Assembly: GCA_030747075.1 (NCBI GenBank)
Contig: JASLLL010000001.1
Coordinates: 142,868 to 185,873, forward strand
Origin: Gemmatimonadota bacterium
Lineage (GTDB): Bacteria; ARS69
Reading direction: 5' to 3'
DNA: 43,006 bases
The notes beneath the pieces are model-generated. The model was given only the letters and a program-made list of their open reading frames with translations. It searched no databases and had not been told where the DNA came from. Positions 1 through 7,905 of this stretch are shown here, piece after piece. The first letter of the stretch is position 1; every line of letters begins with the position of its first letter. The position numbers and the translations under genes were made by a program.

Positions 1-2
1 CG

Positions 3-1331
3 CTGGAAGGCCCCGAGAACCTCTTTCTCGACGGAAACCCCAAGCTCAGCATCCCCATGTCGATCCGCCTCGATCATGCGGCGGACCGCGCGACGCTGAA
101 CCTGAACGGAGAGACCGTGGAACTCGAGCGCGGCAAGCTCTCCGAGTGGATCACGCTCTCGTTCACGGCCGCCCCCACTGTGAAGGTGACCGGGTTGTGT
201 CGCATGATGGTGACCGAGATGGATGAGCACTTCTCGCTCTATGTCACGCCCATCAGTCTGGACCCGGAAAAGCCCGCCATGCCGGTCTCGCATCCTTCGT
301 ATTACGCCACCTACCTGGCCAAGCGGATCGGGCCGTTCTCCACGCTCGGACTCGCCGAGGACACCTGGGCGCTGAACGAAGGAGTGACCGACGACGGCAC
401 CTTCCTCCAGCAGACGCTGGACATTGATGACGAACGCAAGGCGATGTTCTTCGCGGAACTCGACCGCCTCCGAAAGGGCGCGCTGGTCTGCGTCTTCGAT
501 GCCACGGACCGCATCCAGCACATGTTCTGGCGTTATACGGAGAAGGGGCATCCGGCGGCCCGCGGAAAGGAAGACGCGGAGCATGCGAACGCCATCGAGG
601 AACTCTATCTTCGCAACGATGTCCTGGTCGGGGAGGTGCTCGACCGGGTGGGCAAGGATGATGTCCTCATGGTGCTCTCCGACCACGGCTTCACCTCCTT
701 CCGGCGCGGCGTGAATCTCAACGCGTGGCTTCTCGAGCACGGATATCTGGCGCTGAAGGAAGGCGCCGACGGGTCCGCCGAGTGGTTGCGCGATGTGGAC
801 TGGTCGAAGACGCGCGCCTATGCGCTCGGGCTGACCGGGATGTTCCTGAACATCCGCGGGCGCGAATCCGAAGGCACCGTGGAGCCGGGCGAAGAGGCGG
901 AGGCGCTGAAGGCGGAGATCGCGGAGAAACTGCATGGTCTGGCCGATGCGGAAGCCGGGGAGACCGGCATCAACGAAGCGTTCGACACGGCAAAGCTCTA
1001 TCAGGGACCGTACCTGCAGAACGCGCCCGACCTGCTCATCGGTTACAACCACGGCTATCGCACTTCGTGGGACTGCGCGAGCGGGGTCGTGTCCGGCCCC
1101 GTCTTCGAAGACAATGTGAAGGCATGGAGCGGCGATCACTGCGTGGATCCGCGCCTCGTGCCCGGAGTGCTCTTCTGCAATCACGCCATCGATGATGACG
1201 ACCCCGCGCTGTTGGACATCGCGCCGACCGCGCTGGAACTGTTTGGCGTTCGCGCACCGGACCACATGGACGGGAAGGCCCTGTTCGGCGCGGACCGTTT
1301 CGGCGGGAAGAAGAAGGGAGGCGGCGCATGA
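3..1331 (+). CDS. Alkaline-phosphatase-superfamily hydrolase (type I phosphodiesterase/nucleotide pyrophosphatase-like), 5' truncated
   Basis: The reading frame is open to the left edge of the window, so the N-terminal part with the metal-binding Asp and the Ser/Thr nucleophile lies outside; the ATG at 57 is internal. The visible part carries the C-terminal metal-site signatures of the alkaline phosphatase superfamily: LSDHGF near nt 680-700 and SGDHCVD near nt 1128-1148. It aligns along its whole length with the next gene (shared blocks such as Y-V-[ST]-P-[IV] followed by DP-E-[KH]-PAMP, then D-HGF, then AWSGDHC), so the two are tandem paralogues. Family members hydrolyse phosphodiester or phosphomonoester bonds with two bound metals; the substrate cannot be read from sequence. 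The C-terminus is basic and Gly-rich (GGKKKGGGA). The stop overlaps the next ATG as ATGA, so the two are translationally coupled. Confidence 0.85.
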   Translation: MEGPENLFLDGNPKLSIPMSIRLDHAADRATLNLNGETVELERGKLSEWITLSFTAAPTVKVTGLCRMMVTEMDEHFSLYVTPISLDPEKPAMPVSHPSYYATYLAKRIGPFSTLGLAEDTWALNEGVTDDGTFLQQTLDIDDERKAMFFAELDRLRKGALVCVFDATDRIQHMFWRYTEKGHPAARGKEDAEHANAIEELYLRNDVLVGEVLDRVGKDDVLMVLSDHGFTSFRRGVNLNAWLLEHGYLALKEGADGSAEWLRDVDWSKTRAYALGLTGMFLNIRGRESEGTVEPGEEAEALKAEIAEKLHGLADAEAGETGINEAFDTAKLYQGPYLQNAPDLLIGYNHGYRTSWDCASGVVSGPVFEDNVKAWSGDHCVDPRLVPGVLFCNHAIDDDDPALLDIAPTALELFGVRAPDHMDGKALFGADRFGGKKKGGGA

Positions 1332-3331
1332 CACGCACGCTGCGGGCAGGGATTGTGATGGCGCTGGTCAGCGTGGCGATGGCCGCCCCGGTGGCGGCCG
1401 TGCGCGGGCCGGCCGAACGCGTCATCGTGCTCGGCTTCGACGGAATGGACTACGACCTTCTCCAGCGTCTCATGGACGAAGGCAGCATGCCGAACTGTGC
1501 GCGCCTCGCGACCGAGGGTTCCTACGCGCCGCTCGGAACTTCCGTGCCGCCGCAAAGCCCGGTGGCCTGGTCGAACTTCATCACCGGCATGGACGCGGGC
1601 GGGCACGGCATCTTCGACTTCATCCACCGCGACCCGAAGACGATGGTCCCGTACCTCTCCACAAGCCGCACCACCTCCGGCGGGGAAGCGCGGAAGCTGT
1701 TCGGCAAGTGGCAACTCCCCGCGGGAGACACCATCGAACTGTTGCGGCATGGAACCGCGTTCTGGGAAGTGCTGGAGAGCGCGGGCGTCGAGTGTACCGT
1801 TCTCCGAATGCCCGCGAACTTCCCTCCGTCCGGCACCGCCACCCGCGAACTGAGCGGCATGGGCACCCCTGACATCATCGGAACCTACGGGACCTTCGCG
1901 TTCTTCACCTCCGACGACACCCCCTTCGTCGGGCAGCGAATCACCGGCGGCAAGGTCTACCCGGTGTCCACGGCCTCGGGGGTGGTACACGGCAAGCTGC
2001 ACGGCCCGGACAACCCCTTCCTGGTGGAGCGCACGAAGGTCGCGGCCCCGTTCACTGCCGCCATCGACCCTGAGCGCGACGCCATACTGCTCACGGTTGG
2101 CGACGAAGAGCGCGTCATGGAAGCGGGCGAGTGGTCCGGCTGGATCCCGATCGAGTTCCACCTCGACTTCGGGAACCGCATTCTGGACTTCGCCCTGGGA
2201 GAGACGCTCCACGGCATTGCCCGGTTCTATCTGAAACAGGTGCGGCCCGTGTTCCAGTTGTATGTCTCGCCGGTGAACATGGACCCGGAGCATCCCGCCA
2301 TGCCGATCTCGACGCCAGACGCTTATGCCGGAGAACTCGCACGCGCAACCGGCGACTTCTACACGCAGGGAATGCCGGAAGACACGAAAGCCCTCACGCA
2401 GGGAATCCTCACGCCGGAGGAGTTCCTGGCGCAGGCGAAGATCACCGGGGACGAGATCATCGACCAGTACGACTATGTGCTGGAGAACTTCGACGGCGGG
2501 TTCCTGTTCTACTACTTCGGGAATCAGGATCAGGTCGGGCACATGATGTGGCGCACGATGGACCCGGATCACCCGTCTTACGACGCGGCCCGCGATGAAC
2601 CGCTGGCGGATGCCATTCCTTCCATCTGCCGGGATCTCGACCGGGTCGTGGGGACCACACTCGACCACATGGACCCGAACACGACCCTGATCGTCATGTC
2701 GGATCACGGTTTCTCCAGCTGGAAGCGCGCGTTCCACCTGAACACATGGCTTCGCGAACACGGGTTCCTCAAGCTGATCGACCCTTACCGCACCGACGAC
2801 CCGGGTCTGTTCGCCAATGTGGACTGGACGCAGACGCGAGCGTACGGGCTTGGAATCAACGGGCTGTATGTGAATCAGCGCGGGCGCGAACGGTGGGGTA
2901 TTGTCGAGGAGTCGGAAAAGGGCGCTCTTCTGGAGGAAATACGGATCGCGCTTCTGGACACCGTGGACCCGAAGAACGGGGAGTACGCCGTCACGAAGGT
3001 GTACCTCCCGGAGGTGGCCTACAAGGACCGCGGGCATCTGGAGATCGGGCCGGATATGCTGGTGGGGTACGCGAAGGGCGTGCGCGGTTCCAACGAGTCC
3101 GCGCTGGGTGAAGTGCCGCCGGAGGTCTTTGCCGACAACATGGAGGCCTGGAGCGGCGATCACTGCATGGACGACGAGTCGGTCCCCGGTATTCTCCTGA
3201 CCAACCGGACGCTTCGGCGGTCCGCGACGAATCTGGGGAATCTCGCGGCGTCGATTCTGGCGGAGTTCGGCGTGGAGGACACCATGAAGGAGCGTCTGGA
3301 ATCGGTGGGTTACGCTTCCGGGAAGGACTGA
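1328..3331 (+). CDS. Exported alkaline-phosphatase-superfamily hydrolase (type I phosphodiesterase-like)
   Basis: This 667-residue protein begins with a basic stretch and a hydrophobic segment ending near AAPVAA (about residues 1-24), a probable Sec signal peptide, so it should act in the periplasm or at the surface. The first metal-binding motif is GFDGMDY (about residues 37-43). The nucleophile region PQSPVAWSNF (about 77-86) and GHGIFDF follow, then MSDHGFSSW (about 456) and SGDHCMD (about 611), the His/Asp metal ligands. The order is that of type I phosphodiesterase/nucleotide pyrophosphatases. It is a paralogue of the gene before it. The C-terminus, KERLESVGYAS, resembles the end of the small protein encoded next. 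The start is supported by the ATGA overlap. The substrate is unknown. Confidence 0.85.
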   Translation: MTRTLRAGIVMALVSVAMAAPVAAVRGPAERVIVLGFDGMDYDLLQRLMDEGSMPNCARLATEGSYAPLGTSVPPQSPVAWSNFITGMDAGGHGIFDFIHRDPKTMVPYLSTSRTTSGGEARKLFGKWQLPAGDTIELLRHGTAFWEVLESAGVECTVLRMPANFPPSGTATRELSGMGTPDIIGTYGTFAFFTSDDTPFVGQRITGGKVYPVSTASGVVHGKLHGPDNPFLVERTKVAAPFTAAIDPERDAILLTVGDEERVMEAGEWSGWIPIEFHLDFGNRILDFALGETLHGIARFYLKQVRPVFQLYVSPVNMDPEHPAMPISTPDAYAGELARATGDFYTQGMPEDTKALTQGILTPEEFLAQAKITGDEIIDQYDYVLENFDGGFLFYYFGNQDQVGHMMWRTMDPDHPSYDAARDEPLADAIPSICRDLDRVVGTTLDHMDPNTTLIVMSDHGFSSWKRAFHLNTWLREHGFLKLIDPYRTDDPGLFANVDWTQTRAYGLGINGLYVNQRGRERWGIVEESEKGALLEEIRIALLDTVDPKNGEYAVTKVYLPEVAYKDRGHLEIGPDMLVGYAKGVRGSNESALGEVPPEVFADNMEAWSGDHCMDDESVPGILLTNRTLRRSATNLGNLAASILAEFGVEDTMKERLESVGYASGKD

Positions 3332-3380
3332 GTCGGGTCAGGTCAGCGGGGCGGTCACGCCCGGCGGAAGGAGTGTTGCG

Positions 3381-3575
3381 ATGTTTGGGTCGAACCGTGT
3401 GAAGCTCGACAAGGACTTGATCGAGAAGGTGAAGAAGTACGCGGAGATTGCGGGATACTCCTCGGCGGAAGAGTTCATCACGCACGCCCTGGAGAAGGAG
3501 CTGGCTCAACTCGAAGGCGCGGACTCCGAAGAGGAGATCAAGAAGCGCCTGCAGGGTCTGGGCTACATCTCGTAG
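3381..3575 (+). CDS. Small ribbon-helix-helix-like protein
   Basis: This is a 64-residue protein with a strong ribosome binding site (GGAAGGAG, about 8 nt before the ATG at 3381). Residues 5-40 have the pattern of a MetJ/Arc/CopG ribbon-helix-helix: a short strand (NRVKLD), a helix (KDLIEKVKKYAEIAG), a turn with YSSAEEF, and a second helix (ITHALEKEL). Such proteins normally bind DNA as dimers, or serve as antitoxins. No toxin gene lies next to it, so an antitoxin role is not supported. The last 15 residues, EEEIKKRLQGLGYIS, are acidic then basic and resemble the C-terminus of the upstream hydrolase (KERLESVGYAS), which may mean a shared protein-protein tail. It sits 49 nt after the hydrolase and 25 nt before the next gene, so it is probably in the same operon. 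Confidence 0.65.
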   Translation: MFGSNRVKLDKDLIEKVKKYAEIAGYSSAEEFITHALEKELAQLEGADSEEEIKKRLQGLGYIS

Positions 3576-3600
3576 GCCCGCAAGGTAGAATGGAGAAGCG

Positions 3601-4440
3601 ATGTCGGTCGTGAATGGCATTCTGAGGGCGCTCTTCGACGGCGTGCTCTTCCCCTTCCGGGGGATGGCGGCGGTAGTGGGGCTTGCGGTGGTCTCCGCGA
3701 TCGCCGCGGTCGGCGTGCTGCTCGTTTATCGCCTGACCTCCAATCAGGCGGGCATTTCCGCCGTGAAAGCGCGCATTCAGGCGGGCGTCTACGAAGTGCG
3801 GCTCTCCGGCGACGACCTCGTCCTCACGCTGCGAGCCATGGGCGGCATTCTCGTCCGGAATCTCCGCTATCTGGGGCTGTCGCTCGTGCCGCTCGCATGG
3901 ATGATCATCCCGTTTGTGCTGGTGCTCGCGCAGTTGAACTTCCATTACGCCCACGGCCCGCTGACTCCGGGAGAGCCCGTGGTCCTCAAGGTGGAGCTGG
4001 ACCCGGAGTGGGCGGCGGACCTCGGCGGCGAGAGCCGGCCCCCGGTCACGCTGGACGCACCCGAAGGGCTTCGCGTGGAGACAGGCGGCGCGTGGGTCCC
4101 CTCCGAGGCGACGCTGGCGTGGAGGATCGTCCCGGAACGCACCGGAAACTGGGAAGTGACCGTGCGTGCGGGTGACAGCGCCTTCGGCAAGTCCGTCCAC
4201 GCCACGCCCGGCGTGCACCGCCGCGCGCCGGAGCGGCTTGCGGCCTCGTTCCTCGACCAGTTGCTCTATCCGGCGGAGACCGCACTCCCGGCAGACGGCC
4301 CCGTCCGCGCCATTCGCCTTGCCTATCCCGCGACGGATGTCAGCCTGTTCGGATGGAAGACGCACTGGATGGTCGTGTTCCTCATCCTGTCGATCGTCTT
4401 CGCGCTGGCGTTCCGCAAACGCTTCGGGGTGGACTTCTAG
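3601..4440 (+). CDS. Membrane protein of unknown function
   Basis: This 279-residue protein has hydrophobic segments at about residues 20-45 (MAAVVGLAVVSAIAAVGVLL), 83-118 (NLRYLGLSLVPLAWMIIP followed by FVLVLAQL) and 255-271 near the C-terminus. A soluble, probably extracytoplasmic region of about 130 residues, rich in beta-type sequence (EPVVLKVELDP), lies between the second and third. The N-terminal layout, with a charged helix (AGISAVKARIQAGVYEVRL) before NLRYL and a Pro-rich membrane segment, weakly recalls the DUF106/EMC3-YidC superfamily, but I would not assign it. A TGGAGAAG ribosome binding site precedes the ATG. It is the last gene of the hydrolase operon, and its stop is followed by a strong hairpin at 4488-4519. 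Confidence 0.7.
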   Translation: MSVVNGILRALFDGVLFPFRGMAAVVGLAVVSAIAAVGVLLVYRLTSNQAGISAVKARIQAGVYEVRLSGDDLVLTLRAMGGILVRNLRYLGLSLVPLAWMIIPFVLVLAQLNFHYAHGPLTPGEPVVLKVELDPEWAADLGGESRPPVTLDAPEGLRVETGGAWVPSEATLAWRIVPERTGNWEVTVRAGDSAFGKSVHATPGVHRRAPERLAASFLDQLLYPAETALPADGPVRAIRLAYPATDVSLFGWKTHWMVVFLILSIVFALAFRKRFGVDF

Positions 4441-4487
4441 GCCCCCCGGCTATCCGACAGCGGGCTGCCCCATTCCTCCTGACACAC

Positions 4488-4519
4488 GGAAGGCCGGTCC
4501 CGCCTGGAACCGGCCTTCC
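4488..4519. terminator. Perfect hairpin between converging genes
   Basis: GGAAGGCCGGT (4488-4498) pairs perfectly with ACCGGCCTTCC (4509-4519) around a 10-nt loop. It lies between the stop of the membrane-protein gene on the plus strand and the end of the orphan FlgD-like ORF on the minus strand, where a bidirectional terminator would be expected. Neither side has a U-tract, so this is a structural call only. Confidence 0.5.
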
Positions 4520-4541
4520 GCGCTGGCGTGGACTCCGTCGT

Positions 4542-4886
4542 CTACCTTTCGACAATCACCTTCATGGTGCCAGCGTTGTCGAATGTCTCGAAACGAAGGT
4601 AGTAGACGCCCGCGGGAACTTCCCCGCCGTCCGCGGACGCTCCGTTCCAGGTGGTGGCATGCACGCCGTCCTGGTGGATATCGCGGACCAGTGTGCAGAC
4701 GCGCCGTCCGTCCGCGTCGTAGAGGGCGAGTTCGGCCGGATGTTCCTCACTCACGCCGTTCCCGCGAACTCCGAAAGAAATCTGGAGGTTTCCTCCTGTG
4801 TACGGCACGGGCCACGCTGACAATGTGATTCCCTTGACGATTCCGTCGGGGTTGGACACGGGGGGAGCCTCCTCGAATGCAAACAT
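4542..4886 (-). CDS. Orphan FlgD-like/T9SS-type C-terminal domain, probable gene remnant
   Basis: The 114-residue ORF is little more than one FlgD-like Ig domain of the kind found at the C-terminus of exported FCB proteins: ALYDADGRRVCTLV, then a WNG motif (TTWNGASADG), then VPAGVYYLRF and a short final strand ending in VIVER. There is no signal peptide or preceding functional domain. In-frame sequence upstream of the ATG contains a TGA (4905-4907), with CCEM just before the start, and nothing recognisable further up. The ATG has no clear ribosome binding site. I read it as the surviving 3' end of a larger surface-protein gene; a very small standalone protein is the alternative. Confidence 0.5.
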   Translation of the reverse strand: MFAFEEAPPVSNPDGIVKGITLSAWPVPYTGGNLQISFGVRGNGVSEEHPAELALYDADGRRVCTLVRDIHQDGVHATTWNGASADGGEVPAGVYYLRFETFDNAGTMKVIVER

Positions 4887-4969
4887 CTCGCAGCAATGTC
4901 CCGATCACGCGGGGACTTCTCCACGCCCCCCCCGAGGGGAGAGCCGGAAGAACCCGGCGCGAAGGGTAG

Positions 4970-4998
4970 ATTCTCTCACAGATAGTCGGAAGATTCAA
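4970..4998 (-). promoter_or_regulatory. Weak sigma70-like promoter candidate
   Basis: On the minus strand TTGAAT (4998-4993) and GAGAAT (4975-4970) are 17 bp apart. Each hexamer matches 4 of 6 consensus positions. It lies about 85 bp upstream of the orphan FlgD-like ORF. The rest of the 139-bp gap between this ORF and recO holds no recognisable gene. Confidence 0.25.
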
Positions 4999-5025
4999 CT
5001 GGACGCTTGAGTGTGTCTTTCCCTG

Positions 5026-5841
5026 CTATTCCTCAAAACCCCTGGGGGGCGTCGTACCCCTCCAGAGGGGGTCCAGAAAGGCCCGCGCCCGGAAGGACGA
5101 GGGGCGGCCGTGGTGGTACGCCAGGACGCCGTCGAGGGCGGTGCGGGCTTCCAGTACGGCCGCCTCGGAGGGTCCCCGGGGAGCGGCCACCACGAACGAC
5201 AGGTCCGCCAGAATGGAACCCCGGAGGAGACTCACGGCCTCCGCACCCAGTCGCCGGCCGCCTTCCGCGTCCCGGCACTGACGGCAGAGAACCCCCCCGC
5301 GACGCGCGGAGAGCGATACGCGGTCTCCCAGGCCGTCTCCCCCGCACTCGACGCAGACCATGAGTTCCGGGGCGATCCCCAGCGTCGCCATCACATGGGC
5401 CTGAAACGCAACCGGCAGCGCCGCGGCCCGCGCGCCCTCTCCCTCGGGAAACGGAGCCACCTCGGTGAGAATGCGAAGCGCCGACAGAAGAAGTTCGTAG
5501 ATCTCGACCGATGCCGCGCCCGGAGGGGCTAGTCGGTCCACGAGTTCCACACAGCTCGCTGCGGCCGCATATCCCAGGACATCAGGAAGAAGCGAGTCGA
5601 AGCTCTCCAGCAGTTCGCAGGTGTCCAGATAGACCAGGTCTCTCCCCGGGCGGGGTCGATAGCCCACCTGCGACCGCGCGAAAAGACCCATCCCCGCCCC
5701 GAAGCGGCTCCCCGGCTTTCGGGCACCTTTGGCCATCACGGCGACCTTCCCGGCTTCGCGCGTGAAGAGCGTCACGACCCGGGAGGAGTCGCCCTGCTTC
5801 ACATGGCGGATGACGATGGCGTCGGTCCGGATGCGTGTCAC
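5026..5841 (-). CDS. recO: DNA repair protein RecO
   Basis: RecO works with RecR and RecF to load RecA on SSB-coated single-stranded DNA. The 271-residue protein has the N-terminal OB-fold signature (MTRIRTDAIVIRHVKQGDSS, then VTLFTREAGKVAVMAKGARK) and a helical C-terminal domain. Its four-Cys zinc site is C163-x2-C166 (VCVECGG) and C186-x2-C189 (LCRQC), present in many but not all RecO proteins. The length is normal for the family. It is the last core gene of the phoH-ybeY cluster, 39 nt after mgtE on the same strand, a position that fits the common bacterial phoH-ybeY-era-recO gene order, though era is absent here. Confidence 0.93.
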   Translation of the reverse strand: MTRIRTDAIVIRHVKQGDSSRVVTLFTREAGKVAVMAKGARKPGSRFGAGMGLFARSQVGYRPRPGRDLVYLDTCELLESFDSLLPDVLGYAAAASCVELVDRLAPPGAASVEIYELLLSALRILTEVAPFPEGEGARAAALPVAFQAHVMATLGIAPELMVCVECGGDGLGDRVSLSARRGGVLCRQCRDAEGGRRLGAEAVSLLRGSILADLSFVVAAPRGPSEAAVLEARTALDGVLAYHHGRPSSFRARAFLDPLWRGTTPPRGFEE

Positions 5842-5880
5842 GGTCCGCGCCGCGGGTTCGCGAACATCGGGTCTCCAGGA

Positions 5881-7221
5881 CTAGAGCATGAAAGACGCAA
5901 AGCTCAGGTAGATGAGAATCCCGAGGATGTCGTTGCTGGTGGTGACGAAGGGACCGGTGGCCAGCGCCGGGTCGATTTTCAGGCGATCCAGCACCAGCGG
6001 CACCAGCGCCCCCACGCTGGTTGACACGAAGATCACGACCAGCATGGACCCGCCGACCACCAACCCCAGCCGGAAGTCGCTCCAGCAGAGCCATGTTGCG
6101 GAGAAGATGCTCACGGAACAGACGGTCCCCGTGAGAACGGCCACGCCGGCTTCCCGCAGGAGACGCCGGGCCGCCTCGCCGGAGGACGGTTCCCCTCCCG
6201 CCAGCCCGCGCACCATCACCGCGCTCGACTGCATCGCCACATTCCCCGCCATGGCCATGATCACCGGGATGAAAAACGCCAGCACGATCACCGACTCCAG
6301 CTTCGCCTCAAAGCTGGACAGGACCAGCGCCGACAGCACGCCTCCGCCAAGCCCGGCCAGCAGCCACGGCAGGCGGAGCCCGGCCTTGCGAACCACCGAC
6401 TCCTCGTGGAACTCCTCGCCGGTTCCCGCGAGACGCGAGTAGTCCTCCTCGGCCTCCTCGTGGATGACATCCACGATGTCGTCCACCATGATCCGCCCGA
6501 GAAGCGTCCCGTCCCGATCCACCACCGGCACCGAAGGAAGATCGTACTTCTTGAAAATCTGCGCGACTTCCTCCTGGTCCATGTCCGCCGGAACCGCGTG
6601 CGTCTCTTCGTCGATGAGTTGCTCCACGAGATCGGCCGGCTTCGCGAGAATCAACTGCCGCAGATGCAGCCGCCCCGCAAGTTGGCCCTGCGCATTCGTG
6701 ACATAGACGAAGAAGAGGTCGTCCTCGATTTCATCCGAGGCCGCGCGGATCTTTTCGATGGTCCACGCGACCGTTCGATCCCGGCGGACCGACACCACCT
6801 CCAACTGCATGATGCCGCCCGCGGTGTCTTCCGCGTAGGTGAGCAGGCGCGCGATTTCCTCGCGATCCTCCTCCTCCAGCAGCCCCACAACCTCGTCCGC
6901 CTTGGCGTCTTCCAGTTCGGAGACCACATCCGCCGCGTCATCGGAGGCCATCTCTTCCACGACGCCCGCGATCTCCCGCGGTGTCAGCCGTTCCAGGATG
7001 TCCTCGCGCGCCTCCTCAGGCACTTCCACCAGAATGTCGGCGGACACTTCCTCCGGGAGCGCGTGAAGAATGCGGATGACTTCGTCTTCGTCCAGCCGTC
7101 GCGCGGCCTCCGCGACATCCGCGGCGGGGGTCTTCTCCACCAGCGCAACAAGACCCGCACGATCGCCGGTCGCGAGGAGGTCCGTCAGGTGCCGGGCGAG
7201 GGTGGCGGGATCAGTTTCCAC
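5881..7221 (-). CDS. mgtE: Magnesium transporter MgtE
   Basis: This 446-residue protein has the three MgtE parts in order. First is the N-terminal acidic helical-repeat domain (about 1-130, with LPEEVSADILVEVPEE). Second is a CBS-domain pair (about 135-265, including AGGIMQLEVVSV and VPVVDRDGTLLGRIMVDDI). Third is a C-terminal membrane domain with about five helices (about 285-446, including PVIMAMAGNVAMQSSAVMVR, the pore helix region). Family members are Mg2+ channels closed by Mg2+ binding between the N and CBS domains. The start is a GTG at 7221-7219 preceded by GGAGGGGAGA. It lies in an operon with a CNNM/CorC-like gene, a second family linked to Mg2+ handling. Confidence 0.95.
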   Translation of the reverse strand: METDPATLARHLTDLLATGDRAGLVALVEKTPAADVAEAARRLDEDEVIRILHALPEEVSADILVEVPEEAREDILERLTPREIAGVVEEMASDDAADVVSELEDAKADEVVGLLEEEDREEIARLLTYAEDTAGGIMQLEVVSVRRDRTVAWTIEKIRAASDEIEDDLFFVYVTNAQGQLAGRLHLRQLILAKPADLVEQLIDEETHAVPADMDQEEVAQIFKKYDLPSVPVVDRDGTLLGRIMVDDIVDVIHEEAEEDYSRLAGTGEEFHEESVVRKAGLRLPWLLAGLGGGVLSALVLSSFEAKLESVIVLAFFIPVIMAMAGNVAMQSSAVMVRGLAGGEPSSGEAARRLLREAGVAVLTGTVCSVSIFSATWLCWSDFRLGLVVGGSMLVVIFVSTSVGALVPLVLDRLKIDPALATGPFVTTSNDILGILIYLSFASFML

Positions 7222-7254
7222 GCGGCTCTCCCCTCCGCCACGCAGAGAGAAGTG

Positions 7255-7878
7255 TCAGGAGGACGGGCTCTCGACTTGCGGGGAAGCCCCGCCCCACGGC
7301 GGGGCCACCGCTCCGCCGGAGACCACGAGCTTCAATCCCTCTTCCACCGTCATGGAAAGGGCGACCGTGTCGCTCTCGGGAATGAACAGGAGAAAACCCG
7401 AGGTCGGGTTCGGGGTGGTGGGGACAAACACATGCACGAGCCGGCGGCCGGTTGCGCTGGCCAGTTCCCCGCGATGCTCCGAAGTCACAAACCCGAGCGC
7501 CCAACACTCCCTCCGTGGGTATTCGAAAGCGACGACCCGCTCGAAGAGGTTCGCCTTGTCGGCAAGAACCGCTTCCCCGATCTGCTTCGTTCCAAGATAG
7601 ATCCTACTGAAGAGCGGCACCTTCGCAAGGAGTTGTTCGGCTCGCGAAATGAGCGTCCTGCCCACGATGTTCGACGCGAAGAGCCCGGTCAGCAGCACGA
7701 AGAGGATGACCGCCAACAGGCCCAGCCCGGGAATCTGGAAACCGACCCACCGGGTGATGTGTGGGCTGACCATGATGTCCAGGGTTACGAACAGCTTGTA
7801 CAACACCCACAGCGTAACGCCCACCGGCGCCAGCGCCACCAGGCCGGACAGGAAGTACTTTCGCAATGTCGGGATCAT
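7255..7878 (-). CDS. DUF502 family membrane protein
   Basis: This 207-residue protein begins MIPTLRKYFLSGLVALAPVG, followed by VTLWVLYKL, the typical N-terminus of the DUF502 family. It has two membrane helices (about 10-32 and 50-70) and the conserved stretch LLAKVPLFSRIYLGTKQ (about 83-100). A cytoplasmic or periplasmic beta-rich domain with VFVPTTPNPTSGFLLF and the family-typical SMTVEEGLKLVVSGG (about 175-190) follows. The molecular function of the family is not established. A G-rich site (CGGGGGGTGGG) precedes the ATG. It sits between the CNNM-type gene and mgtE on the same strand. Confidence 0.9.
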   Translation of the reverse strand: MIPTLRKYFLSGLVALAPVGVTLWVLYKLFVTLDIMVSPHITRWVGFQIPGLGLLAVILFVLLTGLFASNIVGRTLISRAEQLLAKVPLFSRIYLGTKQIGEAVLADKANLFERVVAFEYPRRECWALGFVTSEHRGELASATGRRLVHVFVPTTPNPTSGFLLFIPESDTVALSMTVEEGLKLVVSGGAVAPPWGGASPQVESPSS

Positions 7879-7905
7879 CCCACCCCCCGTGACACCGGCT
7901 TGGGA

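Noticed and set aside
1181-3163. Long antisense open frame (660 codons) opposite the second hydrolase gene
   Set aside because: Arg/His-rich with no recognisable domain; it mirrors the codon phase of a well-supported gene and is a typical chance frame in GC-rich DNA.
3381-3575. RHH-like protein as the antitoxin of a toxin-antitoxin pair
   Set aside because: The following gene is a 279-residue membrane protein, not a toxin of RelE, PIN or similar type.
4887-4998. TGA at 4905-4907 upstream of the orphan FlgD ORF as a second selenocysteine codon
   Set aside because: No recognisable redox motif or coding homology upstream of it, so gene decay is the simpler reading.
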